Shown here in pieces: positions 8,140 to 16,837 of a stretch of DNA of 64,000 bases. This stretch comes from Pseudonocardia sp. 73-21 (GTDB lineage Bacteria > Actinomycetota > Actinomycetes > Mycobacteriales > Pseudonocardiaceae): assembly GCF_001899645.1 (NCBI RefSeq), contig NZ_MKVV01000033.1, forward strand, positions 48,217-112,216. The letters are read 5' to 3'. Numbering within the stretch: the stretch's first letter is position 1; each line of letters starts with the position of its first letter. Below the pieces are notes generated by a model. It did not search any database, had not been told where the DNA came from, and saw only the letters and a program-made list of their open reading frames with translations. The translations under genes and the position numbers were made by a program.

Positions 8140-10301
8140 CGGGGCGGTTCCTCTCGGGTTGCGGGCCGGTCGTCGCGGTCGAGTCCGGCCAGGCAGTCGA
8201 CGACGGAGACGCCGTGGCCGACCGCGTGCACCAGGACCGGGTTGAGGTCGAGCTCGCGGACGCCGGGCAGCCCCGTCCGCCCGTCCGCGCCGACGAGCCG
8301 CGCCAGCCGAGCGACGAGCGCGCACAGGGCGTCGACGTCGGCATCCGCATCGGCCAGCAGCCGGGCCAGCCGGGTGCCCGCCAGCCGGGCCCGTACCTCG
8401 TCGGGGCCTGCAGGCGGCAGCACGATGGTGACGTCGTCGACGAGCTCGGCGAGCACGCCACCCGGCCCGACGGCGAGGACCCTGCCGTACACCGGGTCGG
8501 TGGCCACCCCGACGATCACCTCGACGCCGGCCGGGGCCATCTGCTCCACCAGCACGCCACGCACCCGACCGGCGCCGACCGCAGCCACGCCGGCGGCGTG
8601 CACCCGGGTGACCGCGGCGGCGAGCGCGGCGGTGTCGGGCACCCCGAGCACCACGCCGCCCGCCGCGCTCTTGTGCGCGATGTCGCGGGCCAGCACCTTG
8701 ACCGCCAGCGGGAAGGCGAGCCCCGGGTCGGCGCCCGTGGCGATCTGCTCGGCCGCCAACACGCGGCGCGGCGGCAGGCCGGGGACTCCGGCCAGCTCCA
8801 GCAGGGTCTTGGACTCGTCCTCGTCGAGCACGGCGCCCTGCCGGGCGTCGAGGAACCGGGCGAGCGCCGGCGGGGTGGGGCCGGGCACGGACTCCGGGGC
8901 GACGTCCCGGCCGCCGTCACCGGCCCGGGCGAGCGGGGCCATCGGACGGATGCACTCCTCGACGCCGACGAACACGGGGACCCCGCCCGCGTGCAGGATG
9001 CCCATCACCTCCGCCGAGGCGCCCAGCCAGATCACCGAGCACCGCTTCCCGATCGTGGGCAGCTCGGCGACGATCCGCCGGGCCAGTCCCGGACCGAACG
9101 AGCCGCCGGCCCCCATGAACACGACCAGCTCGTCGAGCCCCTCGTCCGCGGCCAGCACGCGCAGGCACCGGTCCAGGCTGGAGTGCGGGTCGATCAGGAC
9201 CGTGGCCGTGACGTCGACCGGGTTGGTGACGCTCGCCCAGCCCGGGAGCAGCTCGCGCAGCCGGTCGCGGGTGCCGGATTCGAGCGCCGGTACCTCGAGC
9301 CCCCACCGGGAGCAGGCGTCGCTGACCAGCACCCCGCCCCCGCCGGAACCGGTCAGCACCCCGACCCGGCGCCCGCCCCACGCGGGCTCGGCGACCACCG
9401 CCTGGCAGGCCACAACCAGGTCCTCGGGCGTGGAGACGCCGACCACCCCGTAGCGGTGCAGCACGGCGTCGCTGACCCGGGCCGACCCGGCGAGCGCGCC
9501 GGTGTGCGAGCGGGCGGCGGTCCGCCCGCGCTCGGAGTCGCCCGCGCGCAGCAGCACGACCGGCACCTTCCGCCGGCGCGCGAGGGCGAAGAAGTCGGTC
9601 AGGTGGCGGCCGCTGCGCACGCCCTCCAGGTAGAGCGCGACGGCTCGCACGCCGGGCTCGTCCAGGGCGGCCGAGGCGATCTGGGCCGCGTCGAGCACGG
9701 CCTCGTTGCCGGTGCTGACCATGTGCGAGAGGCCGAGTCCGCGGGCGTGGGCCATCGCGCAGACGTAGCTGCCGATGGCGCCGCTCTGGGTGACCAGCGC
9801 GACCGGTCCGGCGGCCAGGTCCGCGCCGTCGACCAGCGAGCCGAAGGTGCCGTAGAAGCGGGCGCCGAAGTCGACGACCCCCAGCGAGTTGGGACCGACG
9901 ACGGCGAGCCCCCGCTCGTGTGCCAGCTCCCGCAGCGCCCGCTCCCGTGCCGCACCGGCCTCGTCGAGCTCGGCGAACCCGGAGCTGAACACGAGGAACG
10001 TCCGGGTGCCGCGGTCCGCCGCGGCCGCGACCGTGTCGAGCACCGCCTCGGCGCGCACCGCGACGATCGCGAGGTCCGGTGCCTCGGGCAGAGCGGCGGC
10101 GTCGGGCACGCAGGCGACACCCTCGACGAAGCCGTGGCGCGGGTTGACGGGGTAGAGCCGCGGCGGGTGGTCGCCGCGCAGCAGGCTGCGCAGTGTCCGG
10201 GTGGCCGGACGCGTGGGGTCGGGCGAGGCGCCGAACAGCACGACCGAGGCCGGGCGGAACAGGCAGCGCATCAGCTCGGACCCGATCGGAGCTGCCACCA
10301 T
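8136..10301 (-). CDS. ADP-forming acyl-CoA synthetase (acetate-CoA ligase type)
   Basis: A 721-aa protein joining the CoA-binding and ligase domains of succinyl-CoA-synthetase-type enzymes (about 1-450) with an ATP-grasp domain (about 480-700). The CoA-binding start is VVLFGASPDPTRPA, the phospho-histidine loop is ARSHTGALAG with His266, and the ATP-grasp has PLAVKVLARDIAHKSAAGGV. It would activate a carboxylate to its CoA thioester with ADP release, or work in reverse. The ATG at 10301 is chosen because AGGGGACAG lies just before it; a GTG at 10316 in the same frame is the alternative. It is the first gene of the overlapping minus-strand operon that runs to about 1.5 kb, so it probably supplies the acyl-CoA used there. 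Confidence 0.92.
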   Translation of the reverse strand: MVAAPIGSELMRCLFRPASVVLFGASPDPTRPATRTLRSLLRGDHPPRLYPVNPRHGFVEGVACVPDAAALPEAPDLAIVAVRAEAVLDTVAAAADRGTRTFLVFSSGFAELDEAGAARERALRELAHERGLAVVGPNSLGVVDFGARFYGTFGSLVDGADLAAGPVALVTQSGAIGSYVCAMAHARGLGLSHMVSTGNEAVLDAAQIASAALDEPGVRAVALYLEGVRSGRHLTDFFALARRRKVPVVLLRAGDSERGRTAARSHTGALAGSARVSDAVLHRYGVVGVSTPEDLVVACQAVVAEPAWGGRRVGVLTGSGGGGVLVSDACSRWGLEVPALESGTRDRLRELLPGWASVTNPVDVTATVLIDPHSSLDRCLRVLAADEGLDELVVFMGAGGSFGPGLARRIVAELPTIGKRCSVIWLGASAEVMGILHAGGVPVFVGVEECIRPMAPLARAGDGGRDVAPESVPGPTPPALARFLDARQGAVLDEDESKTLLELAGVPGLPPRRVLAAEQIATGADPGLAFPLAVKVLARDIAHKSAAGGVVLGVPDTAALAAAVTRVHAAGVAAVGAGRVRGVLVEQMAPAGVEVIVGVATDPVYGRVLAVGPGGVLAELVDDVTIVLPPAGPDEVRARLAGTRLARLLADADADVDALCALVARLARLVGADGRTGLPGVRELDLNPVLVHAVGHGVSVVDCLAGLDRDDRPATREEPPR

Positions 10302-10375
10302 CGACTGTCCCCTCACCCCGGATACTCCAGCACGGCCGTGCGCGAGGCGGATGTCTCGCTTCGCGACACTCCGGC

Positions 10376-10849
10376 TCAGCCGCCGTAGAGCTCGGCGAGT
10401 TGGGCGCGCAGCTTGTACGTGAGGACCTTCCCGCCGACGGTCTCGGGCAGGCCGTCGGCGAACACGACGCGCTTGGGCCGCTCGAACCCGGCCAGGCGGT
10501 CCCGACAGAATCCGAGTACGTCCTTCTCGTCGGCGACCGCCCCCGGGCGGGACACCACGACAGCCGTCACGGCCTCGCCCCAGCGCTGGTGCGGGAGCCC
10601 GATCACGGCGGCACGCAGCACGCCGGGATGAGCGTGCAACACCGCCTCGACCCGCATGCTGGACACGTTCTTCCCGCCGGACTTCACGATGTCCTTGTAG
10701 CGGTCGACCATGATCCGCAGGCCGTCGTCGTCGACCAGCCCCAGCGGTGCACTGCGCGGCGTCCGCGCAATGTGGTGACGTCCAGCTCCATTGCCGGTTC
10801 CTCTCTCGGGACCTGCGGTGAGCATGTCGAACGGCGCGCGACGAATCAA
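10376..10849 (-). pseudogene. C-terminal remnant of an AMP-forming acyl-CoA synthetase
   Basis: Only the last 120 or so residues of an ANL-superfamily ligase remain. From about 10740 downwards the frame reads LVDDDGLRIMVDRYKDIVKSGG, then RVEAVLHAHPGVLRAAVIGLP and LPETVGGKVLTYKLR, which is the mobile C-terminal domain with the hinge and the catalytic Lys. The adenylation core (about 400 residues with the TSGTTG loop) is absent; the sequence upstream up to the TetR gene has no relation to it. The open frame extends back to a TTG at 10849 inside the TetR stop, without a ribosome site. A deletion remnant is the best reading; it cannot be a working ligase. Confidence 0.8.
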
Positions 10850-11481
10850 GGTTTAGTCAGTTCGAGTTCACTTCGCCGACCGGTGGCCGGGCTGACGCCG
10901 AGACAGGCGTGCGCGGTGATGTCGAGCAGTTCGGTCAGGCGGTCGGCGGCCAGGCCACTGCGGTAGAACAGTGTCGCCTGCACAGCCCCGATCGCGGCGT
11001 GCACGAGCAGTCGGAGCTCGCCGTCAGCCAGTTCCGGCCGCAGCGGCCCGAGCACGGCCACCCACTCCTCGATGTAGTGCCGCTGCTCGCGCCGCAGCCG
11101 TCGACGGTCGGCGTCGGGCAGGCTGTAGGCCTCGCGGTGGTAGACGGTGAGCACGTCGCGATCGTGCATCGCGACCGCGATGTGGGCGCGGACCAGCAAG
11201 GACAGTGCCGTACGGTCGTCAGGCGCGGCAGCCAGGATATCCGAGGCCTCGGACTGCAGCCTCGCCATGGCCTGGTCCAGCAGGGCGACGAGGATGTCCT
11301 GCTTGCTGTTGAAGTGCCGGTACACACCGGAGCCCACGATGCCGGCCTCCGACCCGATCTCGTCCATCGCGACCGCGTGGAAACCGCGCCGGGCGGCGAG
11401 CGCGGCAGCTGCGGTGAGGATCCGGGCACGCCGGTCGGGATCGCGCCGCCGGGGTGTGGCGGGTTCGCTCGGGTGCGCCAT
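10846..11481 (-). CDS. TetR-family transcriptional regulator
   Basis: A 211-aa TetR/AcrR regulator with the N-terminal helix-turn-helix in AMDEIGSEAGIVGSGVYRHF and the adjoining SKQDIL helix (residues about 35-65), followed by an all-helical ligand domain. The ATG at 11481 is preferred; in-frame codons extend further upstream into the intergenic gap but have no homology to the family. It faces away from the crotonase gene at 11570 across 88 nt, the usual arrangement in which a TetR represses itself and the divergent operon. Its ligand is likely an acyl-CoA of the pathway, an inference from position. Downstream it abuts the ligase remnant. Confidence 0.92.
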   Translation of the reverse strand: MAHPSEPATPRRRDPDRRARILTAAAALAARRGFHAVAMDEIGSEAGIVGSGVYRHFNSKQDILVALLDQAMARLQSEASDILAAAPDDRTALSLLVRAHIAVAMHDRDVLTVYHREAYSLPDADRRRLRREQRHYIEEWVAVLGPLRPELADGELRLLVHAAIGAVQATLFYRSGLAADRLTELLDITAHACLGVSPATGRRSELELTKP

Positions 11482-11569
11482 CTGGCCATCATGACACCCC
11501 GCTGGGTAAGGTGCTGCGAGTGAACGTGCCCTCACATCGGAGGGCCGGCGCCGATCAGGACGGGGACCG

Positions 11570-12337
11570 GTGAGCGAGGAAGCGATCATCTATGAGGTCG
11601 TCGACGGGGTCGCCTGGTTGACGATCAACCGGCCGGAGGCACGGAACGCTCTCAACGCCGCGGTCCGGCACGGGTTGTTCGACACGGTGCGCCGCTTCAA
11701 CGACGACGACTCGGCCAAGGTCCTGGTGCTGACCGGGGCCGGCGACAAGGCGTTCTGTGCCGGCGGGGACCTGAAGGAGATGTCGGAGACGGCGCTCACG
11801 GTCCCGCCGCCCGACTTCGCGCCGCAGTTCGGGCGCAACATCGAGGTCGTCAAGCCGACCATCGCCGCGGTGAACGGCGTCGCCTTCGCCGGCGGGTTCC
11901 TGCTGGCCCAGCAGTGCGACCTCGTCGTCGCCGCCGAGCACGCCACCTTCGCGGTCAGCGAGGTCAAGGTAGGTCGCGGCTCGCCGTGGGCGGCGCCGCT
12001 GTCGTGGCTGCTGCCGCCGCGGCTCGCGCTGCAGATCCTGATGACCGGCGACCCGATCACGGCCGAGCGCGCCCGCGAGGTGGGCATGGTGAACGAGGTC
12101 GTGCCCGCGGCGGAGCTGCGGGCACGAACCCAGGAGCTCGCCCTCCGGATCGCCTCCAACGCGCCGCTGTCCGTGCTCGCGGCGAAGAGGACGGTGTACC
12201 TCTCCGCGCACCACCACCTGGCCGAGGCCTACGACCTCGCCGACGAGATCTGGGAGCCGGTGTACCTCAGCGCCGACGCGCAGGAGGGTCCCACCGCCTT
12301 CCGCGAGAAGCGCACACCGGTCTGGAAGGGGCGCTAG
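11570..12337 (+). CDS. Enoyl-CoA hydratase family protein
   Basis: A 255-aa crotonase starting with GTG at 11570. It has AFCAGGDLKEMSE as the first oxyanion-hole loop and VNGVAFAGGFLLAQQCD as the second. The first catalytic Glu position is Leu in GGFLLAQQCD, but the second is kept as Glu in FAVSEVKVG, and the loop then reads RGSPWAAPLSW. One-glutamate crotonases include hydratases, isomerases and hydrolases, so the reaction stays open. It is the first gene of a five-gene plus-strand operon (11570-16773) diverging from a TetR regulator. The neighbours (AtuA-like protein, SDR, esterase) suggest a branched or terpenoid acyl-CoA. Confidence 0.9.
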   Translation: MSEEAIIYEVVDGVAWLTINRPEARNALNAAVRHGLFDTVRRFNDDDSAKVLVLTGAGDKAFCAGGDLKEMSETALTVPPPDFAPQFGRNIEVVKPTIAAVNGVAFAGGFLLAQQCDLVVAAEHATFAVSEVKVGRGSPWAAPLSWLLPPRLALQILMTGDPITAERAREVGMVNEVVPAAELRARTQELALRIASNAPLSVLAAKRTVYLSAHHHLAEAYDLADEIWEPVYLSADAQEGPTAFREKRTPVWKGR

Positions 12338-12339
12338 CC

Positions 12340-13152
12340 GTGGCCGTGACGATGGAGTCCGTGATCACCGACATCGAGGCGGAGACGGCCGACCTGAGGT
12401 CGCTGATCGCCGAGCTGCCCGACGGGCCGGCCGGGTGGGACGCCTCGACTCCCGCCGCAGGCTGGGCCGTCCGCGACCAGATCAGCCATCTGGCGTTCTT
12501 CGACGACGTCGCGGTGCGCTCGGCCACCGACCCCGAGGGGTTCACGGCCGAGGTGCTGCCCATGCTCGCCGACGGCCGGATCTCCCCGGACACCATCGCC
12601 GAGCGCTACCGGCCGATGCCGGGAGCGGAGCTGCTGTCCTGGTTCGACGGCGCACGCATCGCCCTCGTCGCTGCCTTCGCCGCGATCGACCCCTCGGTGC
12701 GGGTGCCGTGGTTCGGCCTCCCCATGAGCGCGGCCTCCTCGCTGACCGCGCGGATCATGGAGACCTGGGCACACGGTCAGGACGTCGCCGACGCGCTCGG
12801 GGTGACCCGTGTGCCCTCGGCCCGGTTGCGCCACGTCGCCCACATCGGCGTGGGAGCGCGGGCGTTCAGCTACATGGCCAACGGCCTCGAGGTGCCCACG
12901 GAGCCCGTCCGCGTCGAGCTCACCGCGCCGGAGGGCACCGTCTGGACCTGGGGCCCCGATGGTGCGCCCGACCGGGTCACCGGCCCGGCGCTCGACTTCT
13001 GCCTGCTCGTCACCCAGCGAAGGCATCGCGACGACACCGCGCTGGAGGCCACCGGGCCGCTGGCCGGCCGGTGGCTCTCCATCGCGCAGGCCTTCGCCGG
13101 ACCTCCCGGCGGCGGGCGCACGGCAGGCCAGTTCGACGGAGGTGCGGCGTGA
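12340..13152 (+). CDS. TIGR03084-like protein of the mycothiol maleylpyruvate isomerase fold
   Basis: A 270-aa actinobacterial protein whose N-terminal half is the DinB-like four-helix fold of mycothiol-dependent maleylpyruvate isomerases: GWAVRDQISHLAFFDDVA around residues 45-62 carries the first metal-binding His, and ETWAHGQDVADALG around 142-155 carries the second and a third acid. Matching helix residues suggest a divalent metal site. It starts with GTG at 12340, 2 nt after the crotonase stop and 9 nt after GGAAGGGG, and its stop overlaps the AtuA-family start by 4 nt. Proteins of this family regularly lie beside AtuA-family genes, but I know of no demonstrated reaction; a thiol-dependent isomerisation is only a suggestion. 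Confidence 0.8.
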   Translation: MAVTMESVITDIEAETADLRSLIAELPDGPAGWDASTPAAGWAVRDQISHLAFFDDVAVRSATDPEGFTAEVLPMLADGRISPDTIAERYRPMPGAELLSWFDGARIALVAAFAAIDPSVRVPWFGLPMSAASSLTARIMETWAHGQDVADALGVTRVPSARLRHVAHIGVGARAFSYMANGLEVPTEPVRVELTAPEGTVWTWGPDGAPDRVTGPALDFCLLVTQRRHRDDTALEATGPLAGRWLSIAQAFAGPPGGGRTAGQFDGGAA

Positions 13153-14885
13153 GGGACCCGGTACGGATCGGCAACTGCTCGGGCTTCTACGGCGACCGGC
13201 TCTCCGCGGCGCGGGAGATGGTCGAGGGCGGGGCGGGCGCGGAGGGCATCGACGTGCTCTGCGGCGACTACCTCGCCGAGCTGACGATGCTCATCCTGGC
13301 GAAGGCCCAGGCGAAGGACCCCGCGGGCGGCTACGCCCGCACGTTCCTGACGCAGATGGAGCAGGTGTTGGGCACCTGCTCCGATCGCGGTATCAAGATC
13401 GTGGCCAACGCCGGCGGGCTCAACCCCGCCGGGCTGGCCACCGCGCTGCGCGAGCTCGCGGACCGGCTCGGTGTCACCGTCCGCGTCGCCCACGTCGAGG
13501 GTGACGACCTGCGCGGGGACCTCGCCGCGATCACCCCTGCGGTCGGTGGGCTCAAGCCGGTCTCGGCGAACGCCTACCTCGGCGGCTGGGGTATCGCCGA
13601 AGCGCTGGGTGCCGGCGCCGACGTCGTCGTCACCGGCCGCGTGACCGATGCCTCGCTCGTCGTCGGCCCGGCCGCCTGGTGGCACGGGTGGGAGCGCACC
13701 GACTGGGACCGGCTCGCCGGTGCCGTCGTGGCCGGCCACGTCATCGAGTGCGGTCCGCAGGCCACGGGCGGCAACTACGCCTTCCTCGACGAGATCACCG
13801 ACCGCCGCTACCCGGGCTTCCCGATCGCGGAGGTCGCGGCCGACGGCTCATCGGTGATCACCAAGCACGCCGGCACCGGCGGGCTGGTCTCGGTCGGCAC
13901 GGTCACCGCCCAGCTGCTCTACGAGATCGCCGAGCCCGCGTACCTGGGGCCGGACGTGGTGACGCACTTCGACACCGTCGCTCTGACCCAGCAGGCCGAG
14001 CACCGGGTGGCGATCACGGGGTCCACCGGCAGCCCGCCACCGGAGACGCTGAAGGTGGCGCTCAACGACGTCGGGGGCTACCGGAACACGATGACGATGG
14101 TGCTCACCGGCCTGGACGTGGAGGCGAAGGCCGCGTTCGCGCAGCAGCAGCTGTTCGACATCCTCGGCGGCCGGGACTCCTTCGCCGAGGTCGACGTCCG
14201 GTTGCTGCGCTTCGACACACCGGACGCCCCGACCAACGACCAGGCCTGCGCGCACCTGCGGATCACGGTCAAGGACCCCGACCCGCGCAAGGTCGGCCGG
14301 GCGTTCTCGAGCGGGATCATGGAGGTCGCCCTGGCCGGGTACGCGGGCTTCCACACCACCACGCCACCCACGTCGGAGTCGGCGTTCGGCGTGTACCGCC
14401 CCGCGGCCGTCCCCCGGTCGGCCGTGACGCAGGTGGTGGTGCTGCCCGACGGCGAGCGCCGCAGGATCGCCGACCCGCCGACCGGCGCCGTGCCGGCGGC
14501 GGAGGTCGCCGACGTCGCGGCCACCTCGCCGCCGACGGGACCGACGCGCCGCGCACCGCTGGGCGCGGTGCTGGGCGCCCGGTCCGGGGACAAGGGCGGC
14601 AACGCCAACATCGGTCTCTGGGCCCGCGACGGCGCCGGCTACGCCTGGGCGCGCGAGCACCTGACCGTCGAGCGGCTGCGCGGGCTGCTCGGCCCGGAGG
14701 CGGCGCAGCTGCGCATCGAGCGGTTCGAGCTGCCCAACCTGCGTGCGCTCAACGTCGTGGTGCACGGGCTGCTGGGGGAGGGCGTGGCGTCCTCGACCCG
14801 ACCCGACGCCCAGGCGAAGGGCCTGGGGGAGTACGTGCGCTCCCGCATCGTCGACATCCCGCAATCCCTGCTCAGCGCGACCTGA
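13149..14885 (+). CDS. AtuA-family (DUF1446) acyclic terpene utilisation-like protein
   Basis: A 578-aa protein with the two-part architecture of AtuA-family proteins: a DUF1446 domain (about 1-450), beginning VRIGNCSGFYGDRLSAAREM and containing VTGRVTDASLVVGPAAWWHGW, and a small C-terminal AtuA-like domain (about 470-570) with GARSGDKGGNANIGLWARD. AtuA is required for citronellol and geraniol growth in Pseudomonas, though its precise reaction is not settled. The GTG at 13149 overlaps the previous stop. The partner genes here are a crotonase, a TIGR03084-like protein, an SDR and an esterase rather than the pseudomonad atu set, but a carboxylase, dehydrogenase and ligase of atu type occur 26-33 kb away. 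A terpenoid or beta-branched acyl substrate is therefore plausible. Confidence 0.88.
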   Translation: MRDPVRIGNCSGFYGDRLSAAREMVEGGAGAEGIDVLCGDYLAELTMLILAKAQAKDPAGGYARTFLTQMEQVLGTCSDRGIKIVANAGGLNPAGLATALRELADRLGVTVRVAHVEGDDLRGDLAAITPAVGGLKPVSANAYLGGWGIAEALGAGADVVVTGRVTDASLVVGPAAWWHGWERTDWDRLAGAVVAGHVIECGPQATGGNYAFLDEITDRRYPGFPIAEVAADGSSVITKHAGTGGLVSVGTVTAQLLYEIAEPAYLGPDVVTHFDTVALTQQAEHRVAITGSTGSPPPETLKVALNDVGGYRNTMTMVLTGLDVEAKAAFAQQQLFDILGGRDSFAEVDVRLLRFDTPDAPTNDQACAHLRITVKDPDPRKVGRAFSSGIMEVALAGYAGFHTTTPPTSESAFGVYRPAAVPRSAVTQVVVLPDGERRRIADPPTGAVPAAEVADVAATSPPTGPTRRAPLGAVLGARSGDKGGNANIGLWARDGAGYAWAREHLTVERLRGLLGPEAAQLRIERFELPNLRALNVVVHGLLGEGVASSTRPDAQAKGLGEYVRSRIVDIPQSLLSAT

Positions 14886-14940
14886 ACAGGCCCGAACCCG
14901 GTGCGGCGCGGCCGTGCCCGAACCAGAAGGTGGAACGAAC

Positions 14941-15771
14941 ATGGGCAAGCTGGACGGCAAGGTCGCGCTGGTGTCGGGCTCCGGCCGCGGGATCGGGCGC
15001 GCCATCGCCGAGAAGCTCGCCGGTGACGGCGCCAAGGTCGTGGTGAACGACCTCGACGCCGACCCGGCGAAGGAGACCGTGGCCGCGATCGAGGCGGCCG
15101 GAGGCGCGGCGGTCGCGTGTGCCGGTAGCGTCACCGAGGACGGCTTCGCCGAGCGGTTCGTCGGCACCGCGGTCGACGCGTTCGGCGGGCTGGACATCAT
15201 CGTCAACAACGCCGGCTACACCTGGGACTCGGTCGTCCAGAAGATGAGCGACGACCAGTGGGACGCCATCCTCGACGTGCACCTCAAGGCGCCGTTCCGG
15301 ATCCTGCGCGCGGCGCAGCCGGTGATCAGCGCCGCGACGAAGAAGGAGAAGGCGGCAGGCCTCGACGTGCCGTGCCGCAAGGTCGTCAACATCTCCTCGA
15401 TCGCGGGCACCGGTGGCAACGCGGGCCAGGCCAACTACTCCTCCGGCAAGGCCGGGATCATCGGCCTGACCAAGGCGATGTCCAAGGAGTGGGGCCGTTA
15501 CAACGTCACCGTCAACGCGGTGGCGTTCGGCCTGATCCGCACCCGGTTGACCGAGGTCCCCGCCGGCGGCGACGGCAAGATCGACATCCAGGGCCGGCAG
15601 CTGGCTGTCGGGGTCAACCCGGAGCTGCTGGAGTCGATGGAGCGCGGCATCCCGCTGGGGCGGGCGGGCACCCCGGCCGATGCCGCCGGGGCGGTCTACC
15701 TCCTCTGCATCCCCGAGTCGGACTACGTCAGCGGTCAGGTCGTGATCTGCGGCGGCGGGTTCACCGCCTGA
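14941..15771 (+). CDS. Short-chain dehydrogenase/reductase (3-hydroxyacyl-CoA dehydrogenase-like)
   Basis: A 276-aa classical SDR. It has the nucleotide-binding GSGRGIG at residues 13-19, NNAG at 89-92, the catalytic Ser in VVNISSIAG, and the YSSGK pair Tyr166/Lys170; Asp37 after the second strand (VVNDLD) favours NAD over NADP. The loop ISAATKKEKAAGLDVPCRK between residues 130 and 148 is longer than in typical FabG proteins. The ATG follows AAGGTGGAACGAAC. It probably oxidises the 3-hydroxyacyl-CoA or an alcohol formed by the neighbouring enzymes, in the manner of AtuB/AtuG in terpene utilisation; the substrate is inferred from context only. Confidence 0.92.
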   Translation: MGKLDGKVALVSGSGRGIGRAIAEKLAGDGAKVVVNDLDADPAKETVAAIEAAGGAAVACAGSVTEDGFAERFVGTAVDAFGGLDIIVNNAGYTWDSVVQKMSDDQWDAILDVHLKAPFRILRAAQPVISAATKKEKAAGLDVPCRKVVNISSIAGTGGNAGQANYSSGKAGIIGLTKAMSKEWGRYNVTVNAVAFGLIRTRLTEVPAGGDGKIDIQGRQLAVGVNPELLESMERGIPLGRAGTPADAAGAVYLLCIPESDYVSGQVVICGGGFTA

Positions 15772-15861
15772 GCCCCGCGCGGCGCCAGGTGTTGCGTTCC
15801 GACACACCCAGCCCTGCCGGGATGCCCCTAGGGTGCCGGTACCCGAGGAAGGGAGCGTCCC

Positions 15862-16773
15862 ATGGCGAGCGCCGAGTCCGCATATCTCAGTGATCTCTAC
15901 AGCGACTGGTCGGCGAGGATGACCGCCGAACCGGAGATGGGCCTGCCGGCTCTGCGTGACCTGTTCGAGGAGTGGCACCTGCCCACCGTCGAGCCGGAGG
16001 GCGTGACCTACGCCGAGACCGAGGCCGACGGCGTGCCGGTGCTGTGGTGTTCCCCCGTCGACGCCGCGGCTGACCGCGTGCTGCTCTACACGCACGGCGG
16101 CGGTTTCGTCGTCGGGTCGCGCCACACCCACCGCAAGCTGGCGGGCCACCTGGCCAAGGCCATCGGCTGCCGGGCGCTGGTCGTCGACTACCGCCGCGCC
16201 CCCGAGTACCCGTTCCCGGCGCAGCTCGACGACTGTGTCACCGCCTACCGGTGGCTGGTCGCCCAGGGGATCGAGCCGGGCCACATCGCCACCGCGGGTG
16301 ACTCGGCGGGCGGCAACCTCGCGATCAGCGTGGCGCTCAAGCTGCGTGCCGACGGCGACGCCCTCCCGGCCGCGCTCGTCCCGATGTCGCCGTGGCTGGA
16401 CATGGAGCACAAGGGCGAGACGCTGGACACGAACTCCGGCACCGACGCACTGGTGCAGCGGCCCATCCTGGAGGCGATGTCGGGCATGTTCCTGGGCCCG
16501 AACGGATCGGCGATCGACCCGCTGGCCAACCCGCTCTACAGCGACCCGGCCGGGCTCCCCCCGATGTATTTGACCGCAGGCGGGGCCGAGACCCTGCTGG
16601 ACAACGCGCAACGGTTCGCGGCCAGTGCACGTGCCGCCGGCGTCGACGTCACGGTCGACGTGGTGCCGGACATGCAGCACGTGTTCACGTTCCTCGCCGG
16701 CCGCGCCACCGAGGCGGACAAGACGGTCGCCGACATCGCGGCCTGGATCCGGCCGCTGCTGGGACTCGCCTGA
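15862..16773 (+). CDS. Alpha/beta hydrolase of the hormone-sensitive lipase (family IV) type
   Basis: A 303-aa esterase with the family IV oxyanion motif HGGG (residues 78-81), VVDYRRAPEYPFPA, the nucleophile elbow GDSAGGN with Ser148, a likely acid at Asp247 and His273 in PDMQHVF. There is no signal peptide, so it acts in the cytosol on small esters, lactones or thioesters. The start ATG follows GAGGAAGGGAGCGTCCC. It ends the plus-strand operon from 11570 and faces the thiolase gene at 16838, with a hairpin between them. Family IV enzymes often open lactones or remove acyl groups in terpene and alicyclic pathways; the substrate cannot be read from sequence. A decayed paralogue lies at 34310-34790. 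Confidence 0.93.
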   Translation: MASAESAYLSDLYSDWSARMTAEPEMGLPALRDLFEEWHLPTVEPEGVTYAETEADGVPVLWCSPVDAAADRVLLYTHGGGFVVGSRHTHRKLAGHLAKAIGCRALVVDYRRAPEYPFPAQLDDCVTAYRWLVAQGIEPGHIATAGDSAGGNLAISVALKLRADGDALPAALVPMSPWLDMEHKGETLDTNSGTDALVQRPILEAMSGMFLGPNGSAIDPLANPLYSDPAGLPPMYLTAGGAETLLDNAQRFAASARAAGVDVTVDVVPDMQHVFTFLAGRATEADKTVADIAAWIRPLLGLA

Positions 16774-16795
16774 CGCAGCAACGACCACGCTGCCG

Positions 16796-16823
16796 TGCCG
16801 GCTGCCGATCCCGGGAGCCGGCA
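16796..16823. terminator. Probable intergenic terminator between convergent genes
   Basis: An inverted repeat with arms TGCCGGCT and AGCCGGCA separated by 12 nt lies in the 64-nt gap between the convergent esterase and thiolase genes. No U-tract follows, which is usual in high-GC actinobacteria. It could stop transcription from both sides. Confidence 0.45.
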
Positions 16824-16837
16824 GGGAGGCCGGGTAG

